A stretch of 53,369 bases of DNA from DATDOO01 sp035293245 (GTDB taxonomy: Bacteria > Pseudomonadota > Gammaproteobacteria > Methylococcales > Methylococcaceae): NCBI GenBank assembly GCA_035293245.1, contig DATDOO010000223.1, positions 1 through 53,369 on the forward strand, written 5' to 3'. The translations under genes were made by a program, and so were the position numbers. The notes beneath the pieces are model-generated. The model made no database searches. It had not been told where the DNA came from and saw only the letters and a program-made list of their open reading frames with translations. Below, in pieces: positions 52,596 through 53,369 of this stretch; the stretch's first letter is position 1, and the number at the start of each line of letters is the position of its first letter.

Positions 52596-53369
52596 AAACT
52601 CCCGAATACGACATCCTCATCGTCGGCGGCGGACTGGCCGGCATGTCTCTGGCGCTGGGGCTGGCCGGCTCTTCCCTGCGCGTCGCCCTGGTGGACGCGG
52701 TGGACTACGAAACGCGCCTGTCGGCCGGAGCGGGCGACCGCGCATTGGCGCTGGCCAAAGGCTCCATGCTGCTCCTGGAACGCCTGGGTGTCTGGCCGGC
52801 GGTGCTGCCTTATGCCACGCCGATCCGCCACATCCACGTTTCCGACCGGGGCCATTCCGGCAAGGTGCGCCTGCACGCGGCACGCGAGCGGGTGGACGCC
52901 CTGGGCTGGGTGGTCACCGCCCGCGACCTGGAGCGCGAAGCCTTGGCGGCCATGGAACGCACGGCGGTGGAGCGCATCGTTCCGGCACGTGTGGGCGGCC
53001 TGAAAGCGGGCATGGACGGAGTCTGCGTCACCTTGTCCCGCGATGGGAGAAGCGAATCGCTCACCGCCCGGCTGCTGGTCGGTGCGGACGGCGGGGATTC
53101 CAGCGTCCGGCGCCTGCTGGACATCGGCCAGAGTGAGCACGACTACGGCCAGGTGGCGGTCACCACCGTCGTGAAACCGGCCGTCGACCCGCAGGGCACG
53201 GCCTTCGAGCGCTTCACTCCCGAAGGGCCGCTGGCCCTGCTGCCGGTGGAGGACGGCAAGGCCGCGCTGGTGTGGACGCGCCATCCAGAGCAGGCGGAAC
53301 GGCTGATGGGCTTGCCGGAGCCGCAGTTCATCCGCGAGTTGCAGTCGGCTTTCGGCCACTGGCTGGGGG
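52592..53369 (+). CDS. ubiH: UbiH-like FAD monooxygenase (3' partial)
   Basis: The first 259 residues of a flavin monooxygenase, cut by the window end. The FAD motif G-G-G-L-A-G is at residues 11-16; the second motif G-A-D-G-G-D-S-S-V-R-R lies near 167-177. Position directly after pepP, with a 4-nt overlap, matches ubiH, which hydroxylates the ubiquinone ring. UbiF- or UbiI-type specificity cannot be excluded from the visible half. Confidence 0.87.
   Translation, partial: MKTPEYDILIVGGGLAGMSLALGLAGSSLRVALVDAVDYETRLSAGAGDRALALAKGSMLLLERLGVWPAVLPYATPIRHIHVSDRGHSGKVRLHAARERVDALGWVVTARDLEREALAAMERTAVERIVPARVGGLKAGMDGVCVTLSRDGRSESLTARLLVGADGGDSSVRRLLDIGQSEHDYGQVAVTTVVKPAVDPQGTAFERFTPEGPLALLPVEDGKAALVWTRHPEQAERLMGLPEPQFIRELQSAFGHWLG

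Overview
The window reads as a chromosomal segment of a high-GC gammaproteobacterium. Conserved gammaproteobacterial housekeeping genes (ilvA, hslR, rpiA, zapB-zapA, pepP-ubiH) flank a large exopolysaccharide locus that carries a protein-sorting system of the exosortase type. Proteins ending in VPLPA-type tails plus an exosortase fused to an EpsI domain fit methanotroph-like or related environmental gammaproteobacteria (Methylococcales is my guess, from gene content only). No rRNA, tRNA, CRISPR array or insertion sequence was recognised.

Region 1 (1-3.8 kb): three genes for secreted proteins with C-terminal VPLPA-type sorting tails. Two have a sigma-54 (-24/-12) promoter about 240-260 nt upstream of the start codon and a long, hairpin-rich 5' leader. 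A strong intrinsic terminator closes the block.

Region 2 (3.8-34.99 kb): a Wzx/Wzy-type exopolysaccharide locus, almost all on the + strand with many 4-nt ATGA/GTGA overlaps. It starts with a membrane-bound spermidine-synthase-like protein and a TPR lipoprotein (PrsT-like). The export and assembly genes follow: Wza-like exporter, outer-membrane beta-barrel, Wzz-like chain-length protein and tyrosine-kinase-like ATPase. Next come GDP-L-fucose synthesis (gmd, fcl, with manC at the far end), glycosyltransferases, a Wzx-like flippase, a secreted beta-helix enzyme and a Wzy-like polymerase. A visibly more A+T-rich block (about 24.05-28.45 kb) carries tailoring genes: two glycosyltransferases, a WcaF-type acetyltransferase, a methyltransferase and a GT2 enzyme. 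An FkbM methyltransferase and an apparently frameshifted DUF218 gene follow. The locus ends with the exosortase (XrtD-like), an initiating sugar-phosphate transferase with an unusual membrane extension, and manC. Sigma-54 promoters also precede the PrsT-like and Wza-like genes, so secreted targets and the polysaccharide machinery look co-regulated.

Region 3 (35-47.4 kb): unrelated small operons. They encode an alpha/beta hydrolase, YjbQ, a methyltransferase, an MgtC/DUF4010 membrane protein, a 5'-nucleotidase, a small membrane protein, a PAS-GGDEF-EAL protein, a CheB-CheR-PAS hybrid, a CDF-like cation transporter, an NhaD antiporter with a good sigma-70 promoter and structured leader, and a PilZ protein.

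Region 4 (47.4-53.37 kb): hslR, a rhodanese and ilvA on the - strand; rpiA; zapA/zapB on the - strand; then pepP and a ubiH-like gene cut by the window end.

Working model (inference): a sigma-54 enhancer-binding regulator outside the window switches on VPLPA-tailed proteins and a fucose-containing exopolysaccharide together. XrtD would process the tails at the inner membrane so the proteins can reach the surface or matrix.
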